DNA from: Palsa-295 sp963785585
GTDB taxonomy: Bacteria > Acidobacteriota > Terriglobia > Acidiferrales > UBA7541
Length of the DNA: 64,000 bases
Direction of reading: 5' to 3'
NCBI GenBank assembly: GCA_963785585.1
Contig: CAWAVW010000001.1
Location: forward strand, 1 to 64,000
Numbering within the stretch: the first letter of the stretch is position 1; every line of letters starts with the position of its first letter. Of this stretch, positions 17,549 through 27,169 are shown one piece after another. A program made the translations under genes and the position numbers. The notes under the pieces were generated by a model. That model ran no database searches, was not told the DNA's origin, and was given only the letters and a program-made list of their open reading frames with translations.

Positions 17549-19406
17549 TCAGGGAGCTGGTGCGGTGGCGTCCGGGGCGGGTAGCGCCGGCACGTCCGGA
17601 GCGGTCTGGCGGGCGGCTTGCCAGCGGTGGGGCAGCAACTCTTCCAGGCGCTCGGTGGGGTGAGTCGGCAGACGCTCGAGCACGTCGCGCAGGTAGGCGA
17701 AGGTGTCGATTTTCAGCAACTTGCATGTCGCGGTGAAGCTGAAGAGCACCGCCGCGGTCTTGCCACCGTTGTCGCTGCCCAAGAACAACCAGTTGATTCG
17801 ACCCAGGCCGATTAACTTCAGCGTGCGTTCGCTGACGTTGTTGTCGATGTCGATGTCGCCGTCGGTCGTGTAGACGTTCAACGCCTGCCACTGATTGAGC
17901 ACGTAGTTGATGGCGCCGGCAATTGGGCTCTTCGGCAGCACCAGCGCTTTTGCGCCAGCAACCATATCCGGAACGAAGCCAACACCGGGACCGACTCTTC
18001 CTGGCGCAGCCGCAAACGTTCGGCGGACGACAACTCTTTGGCCTGGTCCTCGACGTTGTAGAGTTGACGCACCCACGCCTTGGCCGCGAGCACGCGTTCC
18101 GGGTCGGTGCTTTCGGCATCCGAGAACTTATTGGCGCATGCGCCCAGCAGCCGACCTCGATGATCGTGCCTTTCGAGCCGGTGTAGATGCCGTCGTAGCC
18201 GCCGTAGGCATCGGCTTGCAGAAAGCCGCGGAAGTTTTTTAAGAATGCCGCCGGCCCATCGCGGGCATGCGTGACGGTGTAGTCGAACACGACGCCGGGG
18301 TGGGCACGGTCGCCGATGTAGTCCCAGAGCCGGCTGTAGCGGTGCGTACTACGCTTCTCGTCACGCACCGGCACAGTAGTGTCGTCGGTGTGCAGCACCT
18401 TGGAAGCCAACACATGGTTCTTCAGCAATTCCCACAGCGGCTGCAGTTGCTTGGCGCAAGCCGCCATCCAGTCGCCCATGGTCGAACGCGGCAGCGGCGC
18501 CCCCAACCGCTCGAAACGCTGTTCGGTGCGATGGAGCGGCAGGTGATCCTGATATTTGTCGGTGATGATCTGGGCCAGCAACCCCGGGCCGGGCAAGCCC
18601 TTGTGAATCGGTTGCGGCGGCTTGGGGGCCAAGACGACGTGTTGCTGGCAGCATTTGCAGGCGTACTTGACTTGCTGGTGCGAAACGACGAACACCTCGG
18701 CCGGTTTGTAGTCGTACTGCTCGGTGGTCTCGACGCCGATCGCCGTGCACTGCTGGCCGCACTCTGGACAGAGCCGTTCCGCGTCCGTCAATTCGTAACG
18801 TTTTTCTTCACGGCGCAGATGAGCCGGCGGTCGCTGACGGCCATGCGGCTTGCACTGGCCGCGCCGAGCGGGTTTGTCTTCGCCGAACAGCGCGGGCGGT
18901 GGCGGCGTGGGCGCGGGCGGCGGCGGCACATCGTCTTCGGAAAACAGCAACAGTTGATCGGGATTGACCGGTCCTGGCCGCGGCCCATAGAGACGTTTCA
19001 GCAAGGCGTCTAGCCGTTGTTGGATCTCGACTCGATCGCGCCGCTCGGTGCGCAACGCCCGCAGCAACTCGGCGATCATTTGCTTAAGCACGGCCGGATC
19101 GTCGGGCAGCGCCGAGACGTTTACCGTGGCCGGCATCGCGGCGGCTGGCGGGTGGAGCGCTGTTTGTTCTTGATTTGGCGAGGCACTGTTCGAATCGGCG
19201 GAAATCGTCTGCCCGTTCGTAGGGCTTGCTGTCACGACGGCCGTGCGGGACTCTTCGAGTAGTTGCGTGACAGGAACGCGAGCGACAGGGACCTTGATCG
19301 TCGCAGTGAATGGGTCAGCACTGCCCATCTGAATGTCGGGAGCGGCCATTACGGTGACCTTCAACGGCTGTGAGCCGCCGCTCGGAACTGGAACGTCCAT
19401 GCTCAT
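17549..19406 (-). pseudogene. tnpC: IS66 transposase TnpC, frameshifted
   Basis: The start is ATG 19406. After an unusual 95-residue Pro/Ala/Thr-rich head come the leucine-zipper-like part QMIAELLRALRTERRDRVEI, a zinc-finger part (CPECGQQC, YACKCCQQH) and the DDE core: VLHTDDTTVPV (Asp), LQADAYGGYDG (Asp) and IDNNVSERTLKLI (Glu). The C-terminal TnpC tail follows (AAVLFSFTATCKLLKIDTFA). Shifts near 18,140 and 17,930 split the core into three frames, so it is broken as written. It is the catalytic subunit of the IS66 transposase. Confidence 0.82.
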
Positions 19407-19555
19407 ACCCTATTAAACCCCGGAGACGTCGTTGGGTAGCCAGGCAGCGAAAAAAAAGAGAAAAAATAATTGAGTGTTGAGATGTGAGGCGTTAAAGCGC
19501 CGCTCGCGACCGACCTGAGTTGCGCCGCGAGCAGCGCCAAGAGGCGCGTCAACGA

Positions 19556-19930
19556 TCAGGCAGTGGGCGTGTCCGCCGGTTGCGGGCGCTGATATCGCCG
19601 CTGACGCTTGACGCTGCCGAGGTCGACGCCGTCCAGGATCATGGTCAGGTCGGCGGCGCGAATCTCGACGCCGTGGCCATCTCCTGTGACCGAAGGAAAA
19701 CGAAAGGTTCCTTCTTCAAGGCGCTTGTACCAGATGGCGAGGCCGTCGCTGTCCCAGTAGAGCAGCTTGAGGCGGTCGCCCCGTTTGTTGCGGAAAACGA
19801 ACAGATGCCCCGACAGCGGATCAGCGCCAAGAAACTCGCGGACCATTTGGGCCAGCCCGTCGAAGCTCTTGCGCAGATCGGCGTTGCGGGTGCATAGAAA
19901 GATGCGCACTGGCAATGGGAGGCTCAACAT
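19556..19930 (-). CDS. tnpB: IS66 accessory protein TnpB
   Basis: 124 aa, intact. RIFLCTRNADLRKSFDGLAQ, then MVREFLGADPLSGHLFVFRN and KRGDRLKLLYWDSDGLAIWY are hallmarks of the IS66 Orf2/TnpB family, which is required for transposition but has no known catalytic activity. The ATG overlaps the end of tnpA. It sits 150 bp upstream of tnpC. A noisy mirror copy of this gene lies at about 22,620-22,990. Confidence 0.9.
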   Translation of the reverse strand: MLSLPLPVRIFLCTRNADLRKSFDGLAQMVREFLGADPLSGHLFVFRNKRGDRLKLLYWDSDGLAIWYKRLEEGTFRFPSVTGDGHGVEIRAADLTMILDGVDLGSVKRQRRYQRPQPADTPTA

Positions 19931-20298
19931 GATGGCGCCTCCTCCAGGATCGCGAGAAGGCCTCGCAGTGTGGCCGGGTCGAATCCCGGCGACACTCGCA
20001 CGACGCGCTTGGTGCCGATCACGACCTCCAACGCCGACGCAACGGCGTTTCGCGTCACATGCACTGGCACAAAGACCGGCGCTTCGGCGACTTCGCTTCG
20101 ATCGTCCCGACCCGAATCGGGCCGCGCCGCGTGTTCATCGCGCTCGGCAATCGTTCGCCGCCAGGCATAGAAGCACGCCTCGGACAGCCCCTTCTCGACG
20201 CAGAACTCGCGGACCGCCTGGCCACTTCGCTGCCACTGCCGCATCATGTCCCGCCAGAACCGCTCCTTGCTTCCGTCTCGTTTACCACGTCCTGCCAT
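19924..20298 (-). CDS. tnpA: IS66 accessory protein TnpA
   Basis: 124 aa from ATG 20298, with GGAGG seven bases upstream; an in-frame TTG at 20304 is less likely. ERFWRDMMRQWQRSGQAVRE and CVEKGLSEACFYAWRRTIAE form the helix-turn-helix typical of the IS66 Orf1/TnpA family, followed by a variable Asp/Glu-rich linker and a C-terminal EVVIGTKRVVRVSPGFDPAT block. It overlaps tnpB. A noisy mirror copy lies at about 22,270-22,620. Confidence 0.88.
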   Translation of the reverse strand: MAGRGKRDGSKERFWRDMMRQWQRSGQAVREFCVEKGLSEACFYAWRRTIAERDEHAARPDSGRDDRSEVAEAPVFVPVHVTRNAVASALEVVIGTKRVVRVSPGFDPATLRGLLAILEEAPSC

Positions 20299-20384
20299 GA
20301 CCAAGTCCTCCGGGTTGAATTGCCCGGAGTCAGGCTACCGTGGCGGCGTCTGCGACGCTAGAATGTGGTTCACCGGACGGGAAG

Positions 20385-21344
20385 GATCAGGCGGAAGAAG
20401 ATGGAAAGGTTTGGGTTCCAGGCCAACAAGCGATAGACGAGCTTACGGCCTGTCTTGATGATCTGGCAGGGCAGGAGCATGAACGCGTTCAGGAACGTCT
20501 TGAATTCCATTTTCAAGACCCGCTCCTTGTCGGCGTGATGTGTCTCCTGCCAGCGGCCGGGCGCTGCCGGGAGCGTCAGCGCCCACCAGGCCTTGAGGTT
20601 CCACCCTAAGGCCGTGATCAGCATATATGCCCAGTTACTTTCCAAGTTGTCCAAGGGCGGCGCAACGACCGGACGCCGCCCTTCAACTGGGCGATCAGGT
20701 TCTCTTGGTTGCAACGATCGTTCGCCTCAAAAACCACTTCCGCCGGGGTACAGTCATATTCGTTCGTGATGTAGAAGAAATATCTCTCGTCGGGGAAAAG
20801 GACTTGTTCACCTTTCTCCACCGAGATGTTTTTGCGAAGCACCACCATCCTGTAGGTCTCACGACAGGCTTCCGGCTGATACAGGAACTCCGCCACGTCT
20901 TCCGACACCAGACGCAGATTCTTAAATTCGCGATCCTTGACCACCTGCTCCTTGACATTGTCCGGTCGTTGACGCGGTTGCGTCTTGACTTGATAGCGAG
21001 CCGGACGTTCCAGCGGGCTCCAGGCCGATGGCGGCAGATCATCGGCGATATCCTTAAGATTCTGCTTGGCATCGTAGCCGAAGAAGAAGCGAATGCGCGA
21101 GTCGCTGTCCCAACCATCCAGGTACTTCGTTTGCGAAAAGTCCGTGTCGCCGCGCATCACGATCTTGCGGAAGCCAGCTTTGAGGCAGAGTCGAACGGCT
21201 CGGTCCGCTTCGGCAGCGGCGCCTTCGTGTGAGGGACGATTGCCTGAGCGATTGACCAGGCTCAACACCTCTCCGGTGTTTGCCAACGTCAGCAAGAAGG
21301 GGTGATAACCCCAGAGGCGGTTATAGGAGATGTCCATCCCGCCT
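20385..21344 (-). mobile_element. Partial second copy of the IS1380 element
   Basis: Near-identical to 14,542-15,500 of the first copy, with only scattered differences. It starts abruptly at the IS66 right end, inside the 3' part of the transposase gene, and stops at the fold-back point, so neither IS1380 terminus is present. The transposase frame (YNRLWGYHPFLLTLANTGEV and onward) again shifts near 20,660. Confidence 0.85.
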
Positions 21345-23900
21345 TTGCTGACGTTGGCAAACACCGGAGAGGTGTTGAGCCTGGTCAATCGCTCAGGCAA
21401 TCGTCCCTCACACGAAGGCGCCGCTGCCGAAGCGGAGCCGACCCGTTCGACTCTGCCTCAAAGCTGGCTTCCGCAAGATCGTGATGCACAGCGACACGGA
21501 CTTTTCGCAAACGAAGTACCTGGATGGTTGGGACGCATTCGCATTCGCTTCTTCTTCGGCTACGATGCCAAGCAGAATAAGGATATCGCCGATGATCTGC
21601 ACCATCGGCCTGGAGCCCGCTGGAAGCGTCCAGCTGGCTCTCGTCGAACGCAACCGCGTCAACGACCGGACGATCTCAAGAGACAGGTGGTCAAGGATCG
21701 CGAATTTCATTCGTCTCGTGTGGAGACGTGACAGAGTTCCTGTCTGCGCCGGAACCTATCGTCTACAGGATGGTGGTGCTTCGCAAACATCTCGGTCGAG
21801 AAAGGTGAACAAGTCCTTCCAGACAGAAGATATTTCTACGTCACGAACGAATATAACTGTACCCCGGCGGACTTTGAGCGAACGATACGTTGCAACCGAG
21901 ACTGATCACCCAGTTGAAGGGCAGCGTTCCGGTCGCTGCACCACACCTGACAGACTGAAAGTAACTCAGCATGTGCTCATCACGGCCTTCCGGTGGAACC
22001 TCAGCCTGGTCCATGACGCTTCCGGATAACGCAGCTGGGTTAGCGGCGCGCCGACAAACGGTCTTGAAAATAAAAATAAAAACGTTCCTGAACGCGTCGT
22101 CTTTACCTGCCCCCTGCCAGATGAACGGCGTCAGCTCGTATTCACTTGTTGGCCTGGAACCCAAACCTTTCCATCTTCTTCCGCCATTGATCCTTACATA
22201 CAGTGAACCGTCTAGCGTCGCGGACGCCGCCACGGTAGCCTGACTCCAGGCAGTTGGACCGGGAGGGACTTGGTCATGGCAGGAACGCGTAAACGAACGG
22301 AAGCAAGGAGCGGTCTGGCGGGACATGATGCGGCAGTGGCAGCGAAGTGGCCGGGCGGTTCACCGGTCTGCGTCGAAGGGGCTGCCGACGTCTCTATCCT
22401 TGGCGGCGAAGACGGATTCCCCGAGCGCAATGGAACACAGCGCAGCCGATTCGTCGGGACGAATCAAAGCGAAGATCACCCAAAGCACCGGTCTTGTTCC
22501 GTGCATGTGACGCGAAACACCGTTCGTCCGGCGTTGGAGGTCGTGATCGGCGCCAGAGCACGTCGTGCGGTCGCCGGGATTCGACCCGGCGGCACTCGAG
22601 GCCTTCTCGATCCTGAAACGCTCGTCGTCTCGACCCCATTGCCAGTGCGCATCTTTGTACTGCACCCGCAACGCCGATCTGCAGAGAGATACAACGGGCT
22701 CACCCAAATGGTCCGCGAGTTTCTTGGCACTGATTCACTGTCGGGGCGTCTGTTCGTTTCCGCAACAAACGGGGCGACCGCCTCGACTGCTCTACTGGGA
22801 CGACGACGGCCTCCACCATCTGGTACAAGAGCGCCTTGAAGAAAGAATCTTGGTTTCTTCGGTCACAGGAAGTGGCCACGGCGTCAACGCTGGCCGACCT
22901 GACCGTGATCCTGGACAGCTCAACCTCGGCAGCGTCGAGCATAGCAGCGATATCGCACCGCGACAGGACACGCCCGTGCCTGATCGTTGACGCGCTCTGG
23001 CGCTGCTCCAGCACAACCCAGTCGGTCGCGAACAGCGCTTGACGCGGCGAGTCTACCGAACACTCGATTTATTTTTCTCTTTTCGCTCCTGGCGTACCCA
23101 ACAACGTCTCCCGGGGTTTGATCGGGTATGAGACGTCGACGTTCCGGTTCCGACGACAGCTCACGGCAACTGAAGGTCACCGTAATGGCCGCCCAACATT
23201 CGGATGGGAAGTGTGTCACCCGTTCACTACAACGATCGGTCCCTGCTCGCTCGCGTTCCTGTAGCGCGACTACTCGAAAAATACACACGGCGTGACAGCA
23301 AGCCCTACCAAACGGGCAGACGACCCGCCCGGATTCAAACAGTGTCTCGCCAAATAAAAACGAACAGCACTCCACCCGCCACCGCGATACCGGCCGCGGT
23401 AAACGGCGCTGCCAAACGATCCGGCAGTACTTAAGCAAATGATCGCCGAGTTGCTGCGGCATTGCGCAGCAAGGGTGATCGAGTGGTCCAACAACGGCTG
23501 GACGCCTGAAACGTCTCTATCCACCATTAACCGGGACCGGTCGTCCCGATCAACTGTTGCTGTTTCCCGAAGACGATGTGCCGCCGCCGCCCGCACACGC
23601 CGCCCGCACTGTTGGGCGAAACAGAACCCGCTCGGCACAGGCCCGTGCAAGCCGCGTGGCCGTGAACCGCCACTCGTGTCCCGCATGAAGAAAACATTAC
23701 GAATGACAAACATTCAAACAGCTCTCCAGAGTTACAGCCAGCGTCGCGACGACCGTCAAGCCACCCAGCAGTCGCCGACGGCAACCTTGGTCACTCACCA
23801 CCAGTTAAAGGTACACCTCCGAAGTGCTCCCCGCCGACACATCATCTTGGCCCACACCACAACCGTCACAAGCTCCAGCCAGTCTCACCAGGTAACAGCC
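21345..23900. repeat. Noisy reverse-complement copy of 18,590-21,295 (fold-back arm)
   Basis: Starting at 21,345 the sequence is the reverse complement of bases running back from 21,295, with a spacer of about 49 bp. The first 90 or so bases are identical. After that, small deletions and substitutions appear and become frequent. In order the arm mirrors the partial IS1380 copy (to about 22,190), IS66 tnpA (about 22,270-22,620), tnpB (about 22,620-22,990) and the 5' part of tnpC (about 23,130-23,900). No frame is intact. I read it as a fold-back artefact or a decayed inverted duplication, not as genes. Confidence 0.9.
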
Positions 23901-23969
23901 GGCAAACAGCCATGTTTCTCCTGTCTTCGCTCAGCATCTTGCTTCCTATTTCAGCATCAGATCACCCAT

Positions 23970-24465
23970 GATCAGCCTATAGGCCTATATTAAAGCTAGA
24001 CTAAGTATAGCCTAAGATATCTACCGTTTAGGCCATATTAAACTTAGTTATATACCTATCGTGTAGGCCTATATTAAAGTTAGTAAGATAACCATCTTGT
24101 TGGCCTATATTAAAGCTAGTAAGATATCTATCGTGTAGACCTATATTAAAGTTATTAACATATATCTACATGTAGATCTACATGTACATACATGTATATT
24201 AAAGTTAGTAATATAGCTATCGTGTAGACTGTAGGCCTTCTTTAAAGTTTAGCTAGATAGATATTATGTAGGCCTATATTAAAGACAGTGATAATTATAC
24301 CTATCGTGTATACGGCCTATCCTATATTAAAGTTAGTAACATAATTATAGCTATCGCGTAGGCCAATATTAAAGATAACAAGATATCTAGCGTGTAGGCA
24401 TGCATAACAGTTAGTAAGATAGCTACATGTATCGTGTAGGTCTATATTAAAGCTACATATAGAAG
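23970..24465. repeat. AT-rich minisatellite of about 40-bp units
   Basis: Roughly 11-12 degenerate units built on GTGTAGGCCTATATTAAAG followed by TTAGTAAGATAGCTATC. Units vary by substitution and by short palindromic insertions such as ACATGTAGATCTACATGTA. There is no coding frame. The composition differs strongly from the GC-rich region on the left. Confidence 0.8.
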
Positions 24466-24584
24466 CATGTATAAAATGACTTGTTTGACGAAAAAAGTGG
24501 TCCGAACCTCCAACCCTTGGGGTTTGAGGGTCGGGCGAAAAAAATTTTATGCTGTTATTTTAATAACAGAAAAAACATACTAGA

Positions 24585-24914
24585 TTAGTAAAAAAAGGCT
24601 AATAGCCTATAAAAAACGTTGTTTAGGGCTTACTATTTATTATAAACTATCTCAAAGCATAAAAACAATGGAAATTAAACTTTTATATAAATAAAAATTT
24701 ACTTACATTTTTTGTCATTTCATTAATGCGCCGCTTGACAGTTTGACAATCGTCCAATGTCTAGTGGCGCATTAATGAAATGACAAAAATTGTAAGTAAA
24801 TTTATTATTTATATAAAAGTTTAATTTCCATTGTTTTTATGCTTTGAGATAGTTGATAATAAATAGTAAGCCCTAAACAACGTTTTTTATAGGCTATTAG
24901 CCTTTTTTTACTAA
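24585..24914. repeat. Long hairpin: inverted repeat with arms of about 148 bp
   Basis: Bases 24,585-24,732 are nearly a perfect reverse complement of 24,766-24,914, separated by 33 bp containing GACAGTTTGACAATCG. The inner ends are CATTAATGCGCC and GGCGCATTAATG; the outer ends are TTAGTAAAAAAAGG and CCTTTTTTTACTAA. There is no gene inside. The size and AT-rich arms fit a fold-back or MITE-like element of a eukaryote. Confidence 0.85.
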
Positions 24915-25282
24915 TTATGATATGTGGGCCAGCTAGCAGGATCAGACTCGGATGATTTTGTTCATATAAAAACCAGTTAAACAAAAGTCTTTGCAGAAAT
25001 GCATCAGTGATAAATTACAACGCAGTTCGCTGCAGTATACCGTAGTAATATGTTGTTGCTTCTTAGTATATTAAATAAGTTGCTGTTGGTGACGACCCAT
25101 CCGAGCTCACTCTGACCAACCTAAAGACCTGTTCATGTTCAGCTTGGTCCAGCGGTCTAGCTTGGACCGTGGCTTATTAACCAGTCAGTGGTGCCTCTGT
25201 TAGCTTGGTCCAGCCCAGATCTTGGTTATTTTATCTGTCAGGGTTACCTGTGTTAGCTTGGTCAAGCCCATATCTTGGTTAA
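24915..25282. repeat. Non-coding stretch with imperfect repeats around TTAGCTTGGTC
   Basis: No gene. A motif like TTAGCTTGGTCCAGCCCA followed by ATCTTGGTTA recurs loosely three times between about 25,138 and 25,285. The start of the 52-bp tandem repeat follows directly. Confidence 0.55.
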
Positions 25283-25490
25283 TTTGATCAACATCCTGTT
25301 GTGTGCAGCAATCATTGGCTTGCTGTATCCCTACTTTGATCAACATCCTGTTGTGTGCAGCAATCATTGGCTTGCTGTATCCCTACTTTGACCAACATCC
25401 TGTTGTGTGCAGCAATCATTGGCCTGCTGTATCCCTACTTTGACCAACATCCTGTTGTGTGCAGCAATCATTGGCCTGCTGTATCCCTAC
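25283..25490. repeat. Tandem repeat, four 52-bp units
   Basis: Four back-to-back units beginning TTTGATCAACATCCTG (units 1-2) or TTTGACCAACATCCTG (units 3-4), each ending GCTGTATCCCTAC. The units are almost identical, differing at two positions, and a fifth starts and stops after about 13 bases. The apparent protein with repeated 'QQSLACCIPTLTNI' is a product of the repeat and not a gene. Confidence 0.92.
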
Positions 25491-25559
25491 TTTGACCAAC
25501 ATCTGGGAGAGGGGCGAGCACTGCTACAAGCAGGAGTGGAGCAATTGTTATTGTCGTCT

Positions 25560-25896
25560 CGACTCAGCGTATGCTTCGGGAAATGGCCCCCGCGAACTCA
25601 CCGAAATTCTCCAGCCGGCGCGAGCGAACAGTTCGATCGTGGAGTCCTGTCCGAGTTCCTTTCGGAATCCCGAGCTTCAGTGGACTCGTCATTTCTTCTC
25701 CTGACCGTAAAGTTGTTCGGGCGAAATGAGCCGCTCGGCGATGACCTTCGTCCGCCGGATTCGTACACCCAAGAAGAGCAACCAGGTAGCCTTCGTGACA
25801 CACCGCGGCACCTTGCAACTCGACGCGCACCAGGACGGCGTCCCGATCGCGATGGACGAGAAGCTCGCGCAACAAGTACTGCCCGCTGCTTTCGCC
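25560..25896 (-). pseudogene. Noisy inverted copy of the hisI-hisG junction
   Basis: On the minus strand this reads the end of hisI and the start of hisG as found at about 37,030-37,365. It contains LLRELLV, RDAVLVRVELQGAAVCHEGY and the shared GGAGAAGAAATGACGAGTCC at the hisI/hisG overlap, then KLGIPKG. Long stretches are identical to region D, interrupted by small indels and substitutions that break both frames. It is separated from the intact operon by the whole Bacteroidota segment. A noisy duplicate of region D joined here by assembly is the simplest reading. Confidence 0.88.
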
Positions 25897-25919
25897 TTTT
25901 TTTTTTTTTTTTTTTTTTT
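25897..25919. other. Run of 23 T at a junction
   Basis: A homopolymer of 23 T separates the inverted his copy from the Bacteroidota segment. It is too long to be a normal intrinsic terminator and marks a join. Confidence 0.8.
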
Positions 25920-25949
25920 ACTTGGTTCAGTTCGTGTATGCTGCTATCG

Positions 25950-27020
25950 CTAGGTGTTGATTGCAGGGTAATCGGTGTACCCTTTCTCTCCGGGTGTATA
26001 CAAGGTAGTAAAATCCACCGGGTTGAGCGGGGCTCCGATCTCAACCCGGTTTACGAAATCGGGGTTGGCCAAAAAAGATCGTCCGAAAGCTACGACATCT
26101 GCAATCCCTTTTTGAAGCGTTGTTTCTGCATTTTCCGGGGTGATCCCATTGCATAAAATAAGGGTGTTTGAAAAATGGGACCGGATGGCTTCAAAGGTTT
26201 TTGCCGGGATTGCGGGATTGGATGACAGATGGATATAGGTAATACCTATTTTATGCAATTCCGATGCCAGGTAGGTATAGGTTTCCTGTATTTCCCGGCC
26301 GTCATAGGGAGGCAGATCGCCTAAGCCGGAAAAGGGAGAGAACCGTATGCCTACTTTGTCCTTGCCAATGGCTGTGGCGGTTCTTGCAGCAATTTCAATG
26401 ATCAGGCGGGACCTGCCAGCGATACTGCCACCAAATTCATCCGTACGCGTATTTACATGCGGGTTTAAAAATTGTTCCAGTAAATATCCATTGGCGGCGT
26501 GTATCTCGATCCCGTCGAAGCCGGCAGCAATGGCATTCCTGGCTGCGGAAACAAATCCTGCTATCACCTGTCCGACACCTTCTGTCGTTAAGGCAACGGG
26601 CTGGGAATGATCCTGCATGCCTGCGGTATCCGTAAAGATCTGCCCTGCTGCCTTTATATCGGAAGCGCCGACCAATTGATATCCTTCGGGCAAATTGTCT
26701 GTGTGGCCGATACGGCCTGTATGCATCAATTGCAGGAAGATCTTGCTGCCACCCTGGTGTACCCTGCCGGTGATCTTCTTCCAGCCATTTACCTGCGCTT
26801 CATTGAATATGCCAGGGATCCTTGGATACCCCAATGCCTCTGGCGTCGGCGCTGTGCCTTCTGTGATGATCAGACCTGCCCCGGTGCGTTGTCCGTAATA
26901 GGTTGCCATCAGATCATTTGGGAGGTTATGGATGGCGCGGCTGCGGGTCATCGGAGCCATGACGATATGGTTCTTTAATGCGAATCCATTTTTCCGGTAT
27001 GCGGTAAGTAGTGTGTTCAT
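25950..27020 (-). CDS. Old yellow enzyme family alkene reductase
   Basis: 356 aa, complete, ATG at 27020. It is an FMN- and NAD(P)H-dependent ene-reductase of the NemA/OYE type, reducing activated C=C bonds. Visible family marks are IVMAPMTRSRA near the N-terminus (FMN site), IFLQLMHTGRIGH, FDGIEIHAANGYLLEQFLNP with the His...Asn substrate-anion pair, RTDEFGGSIAGRSRLIIE, and the C-terminal FMN-binding GIADVVAFGRSFLANPD. An AraC-type regulator lies just upstream on the same strand and may control it. The product is cytosolic. There are no frameshifts, unlike most of its neighbours. Confidence 0.93.
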   Translation of the reverse strand: MNTLLTAYRKNGFALKNHIVMAPMTRSRAIHNLPNDLMATYYGQRTGAGLIITEGTAPTPEALGYPRIPGIFNEAQVNGWKKITGRVHQGGSKIFLQLMHTGRIGHTDNLPEGYQLVGASDIKAAGQIFTDTAGMQDHSQPVALTTEGVGQVIAGFVSAARNAIAAGFDGIEIHAANGYLLEQFLNPHVNTRTDEFGGSIAGRSRLIIEIAARTATAIGKDKVGIRFSPFSGLGDLPPYDGREIQETYTYLASELHKIGITYIHLSSNPAIPAKTFEAIRSHFSNTLILCNGITPENAETTLQKGIADVVAFGRSFLANPDFVNRVEIGAPLNPVDFTTLYTPGEKGYTDYPAINT

Positions 27021-27169
27021 TTTGTTGGATCAGATTGTTTTGATCTGATAGAACAAAGATAGATGGCGCCTTAAGGGGAAAATAACACCCGACGACGGCA
27101 AAATAGTCCGATCCGACGGAGACGGGTCCGCGGACCTCGCCATCCGGCAAATGGGTCCGTCTAATGGTG

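Larger units (their letters stand above)
17389..20384 (-). mobile_element. IS66-family insertion sequence with terminal inverted repeats
   Basis: The left end CTTCCCGTCCGG..AACC (17,389-17,410) matches the reverse complement of 20,365-20,384 with few mismatches. Inside are the standard three IS66 genes on the minus strand: tnpA, tnpB and tnpC. The flanking octamers (GCGGCACA on the left, GATCAGGC on the right) do not match, although IS66 normally makes 8-bp duplications. The left flank is the Shedu remnant and the right flank is the interior of an IS1380 copy, so the two ends belong to different insertions or the join is artificial. Confidence 0.8.

Noticed and set aside
17169..19406. A 745-residue frame that seems to fuse TnpC to a Shedu-like domain
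   Set aside because: The middle third is out of the TnpC frame and the frame crosses the IS66 terminal repeat; the junction is accidental.
21330..23993. Plus-strand frames of 130-190 residues in the fold-back arm
   Set aside because: They are mosaics of mirrored transposase frames interrupted by indels; none matches a protein along its length.
25283..25490. Possible CRISPR array
   Set aside because: Units of 52 bp are directly adjacent with no spacers and no cas genes are present anywhere in the window.
25897..25919. T23 as an intrinsic terminator or a cDNA poly(A) tail
   Set aside because: There is no stem beside it, it is too long for a terminator, and the neighbouring sequence is inverted bacterial DNA, so a joining artefact is more likely.
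25407..26156. A 249-residue frame with a repeated Leu/Cys-rich N-terminus
   Set aside because: It crosses the tandem repeat, the inverted his copy, the T23 run and the ene-reductase end, so it spans unrelated pieces.
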